DNA from: an uncultured Acidimicrobiaceae bacterium
GTDB taxonomy: Bacteria; Actinomycetota; Acidimicrobiia; Acidimicrobiales; UBA10347
Direction of reading: 5' to 3'
DNA length: 64,000 nt
NCBI GenBank assembly: GCA_905182135.1
Contig: CAJJAG010000002.1
Location: forward strand, 286,491-350,490
Part shown: positions 63,984 to 64,000 of the stretch, one piece after another
Layout of the letters: each line of letters begins with the position of its first letter
Numbering within the stretch: the stretch's first letter is position 1
Made by a program: the position numbers and the translations under genes
The notes under the pieces: model-generated
Told to the model about the DNA's origin: nothing
Databases searched by the model: none
What the model saw: the letters and a program-made list of their open reading frames with translations, nothing else

Positions 63984-64000
63984 AGGAGGCGATCCTGCAT
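63984..64000 (+). promoter_or_regulatory. possible ribosome-binding site of a gene starting at the window edge
   Basis: AGGAGG at 63984-63989, nine bases before AT at the last two positions. If the next base is G, a plus-strand gene would start here. Confidence 0.25.

Noticed and set aside
63939..64000. A minus-strand frame entering from the right edge and ending at TGA
   Set aside because: Only about 20 residues, no recognisable content; the terminator suggests a gene end here but the frame cannot be fixed.

Overview
The window is a chromosomal segment of an actinobacterium, most probably of the class Acidimicrobiia. The evidence is gene content and order: tRNA-Trp-secE-nusG-rplK-rplA-rplJ-rplL, then rpmE-hypothetical-prfA-prmC-tsaC and a complete F-type ATP synthase operon. 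Protein sequences are actinobacterial in style, GC is moderately high, and GTG and TTG starts are frequent. The taxonomic placement is inference. Many gaps of 300-1050 bp, several gene remnants and short slipped-strand tandem duplications point to low coding density and ongoing gene decay, as in host-associated or reduced lineages (inference).

Layout. 0-14 kb: mixed metabolic genes (murA, an MFS carrier with an extra N-terminal domain, a hydantoinase/oxoprolinase-type protein, a J-domain protein beside a zinc-ribbon protein, glpX, an exported S33-type peptidase coupled to a MEMO-AMMECR1 fusion, an aldo/keto reductase and a membrane metallophosphoesterase). 14.5-22.6 kb: eleven-gene atp operon on the minus strand (atpZ-I-B-E-b'-b-H-A-G-D-C) with tight translational coupling, two b-type stalk subunits and an ATT start codon for atpG. 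23.4-34.1 kb: translation block on the minus strand (tRNA-Thr, tRNA-Met, an ECF sigma factor, tRNA-Trp, secE to rplL, rpmE, prfA, prmC, tsaC). rpoB does not follow rplL. 34-50.8 kb: catabolic and housekeeping genes (acyl-CoA dehydrogenase, M20 hydrolases, SMP-30, alpha/beta hydrolase, cupin, GNAT, RidA, tRNA-Tyr, enoyl-CoA hydratase, YajQ), a large surface protein with a DUF1906 domain and calcium-type repeats, and a RecQ with a phosphoribosyltransferase-like tail.

51-61 kb is the most unusual part. It holds an IlvD/Edd sugar-acid-type dehydratase, a coupled SDR-methyltransferase pair, a glycine/sarcosine/betaine-reductase B-family protein whose reading frame is interrupted by one in-frame TGA, a divergent 2-oxoglutarate/Fe(II) oxygenase, a second SDR, an SRPBCC protein and a DrrAB-like ABC exporter. 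The TGA sits in a U-P-L-C redox motif and is followed at SECIS distance by a stem-loop (55677-55701). I read this as one selenoprotein (Sec151) that standard gene calling would split in two. 61-64 kb: a carboxylesterase, coaE, a truncated SDR remnant carrying a CATCGA microsatellite, and a strong bidirectional terminator.

No CRISPR array, insertion sequence, prophage or rRNA gene was seen.
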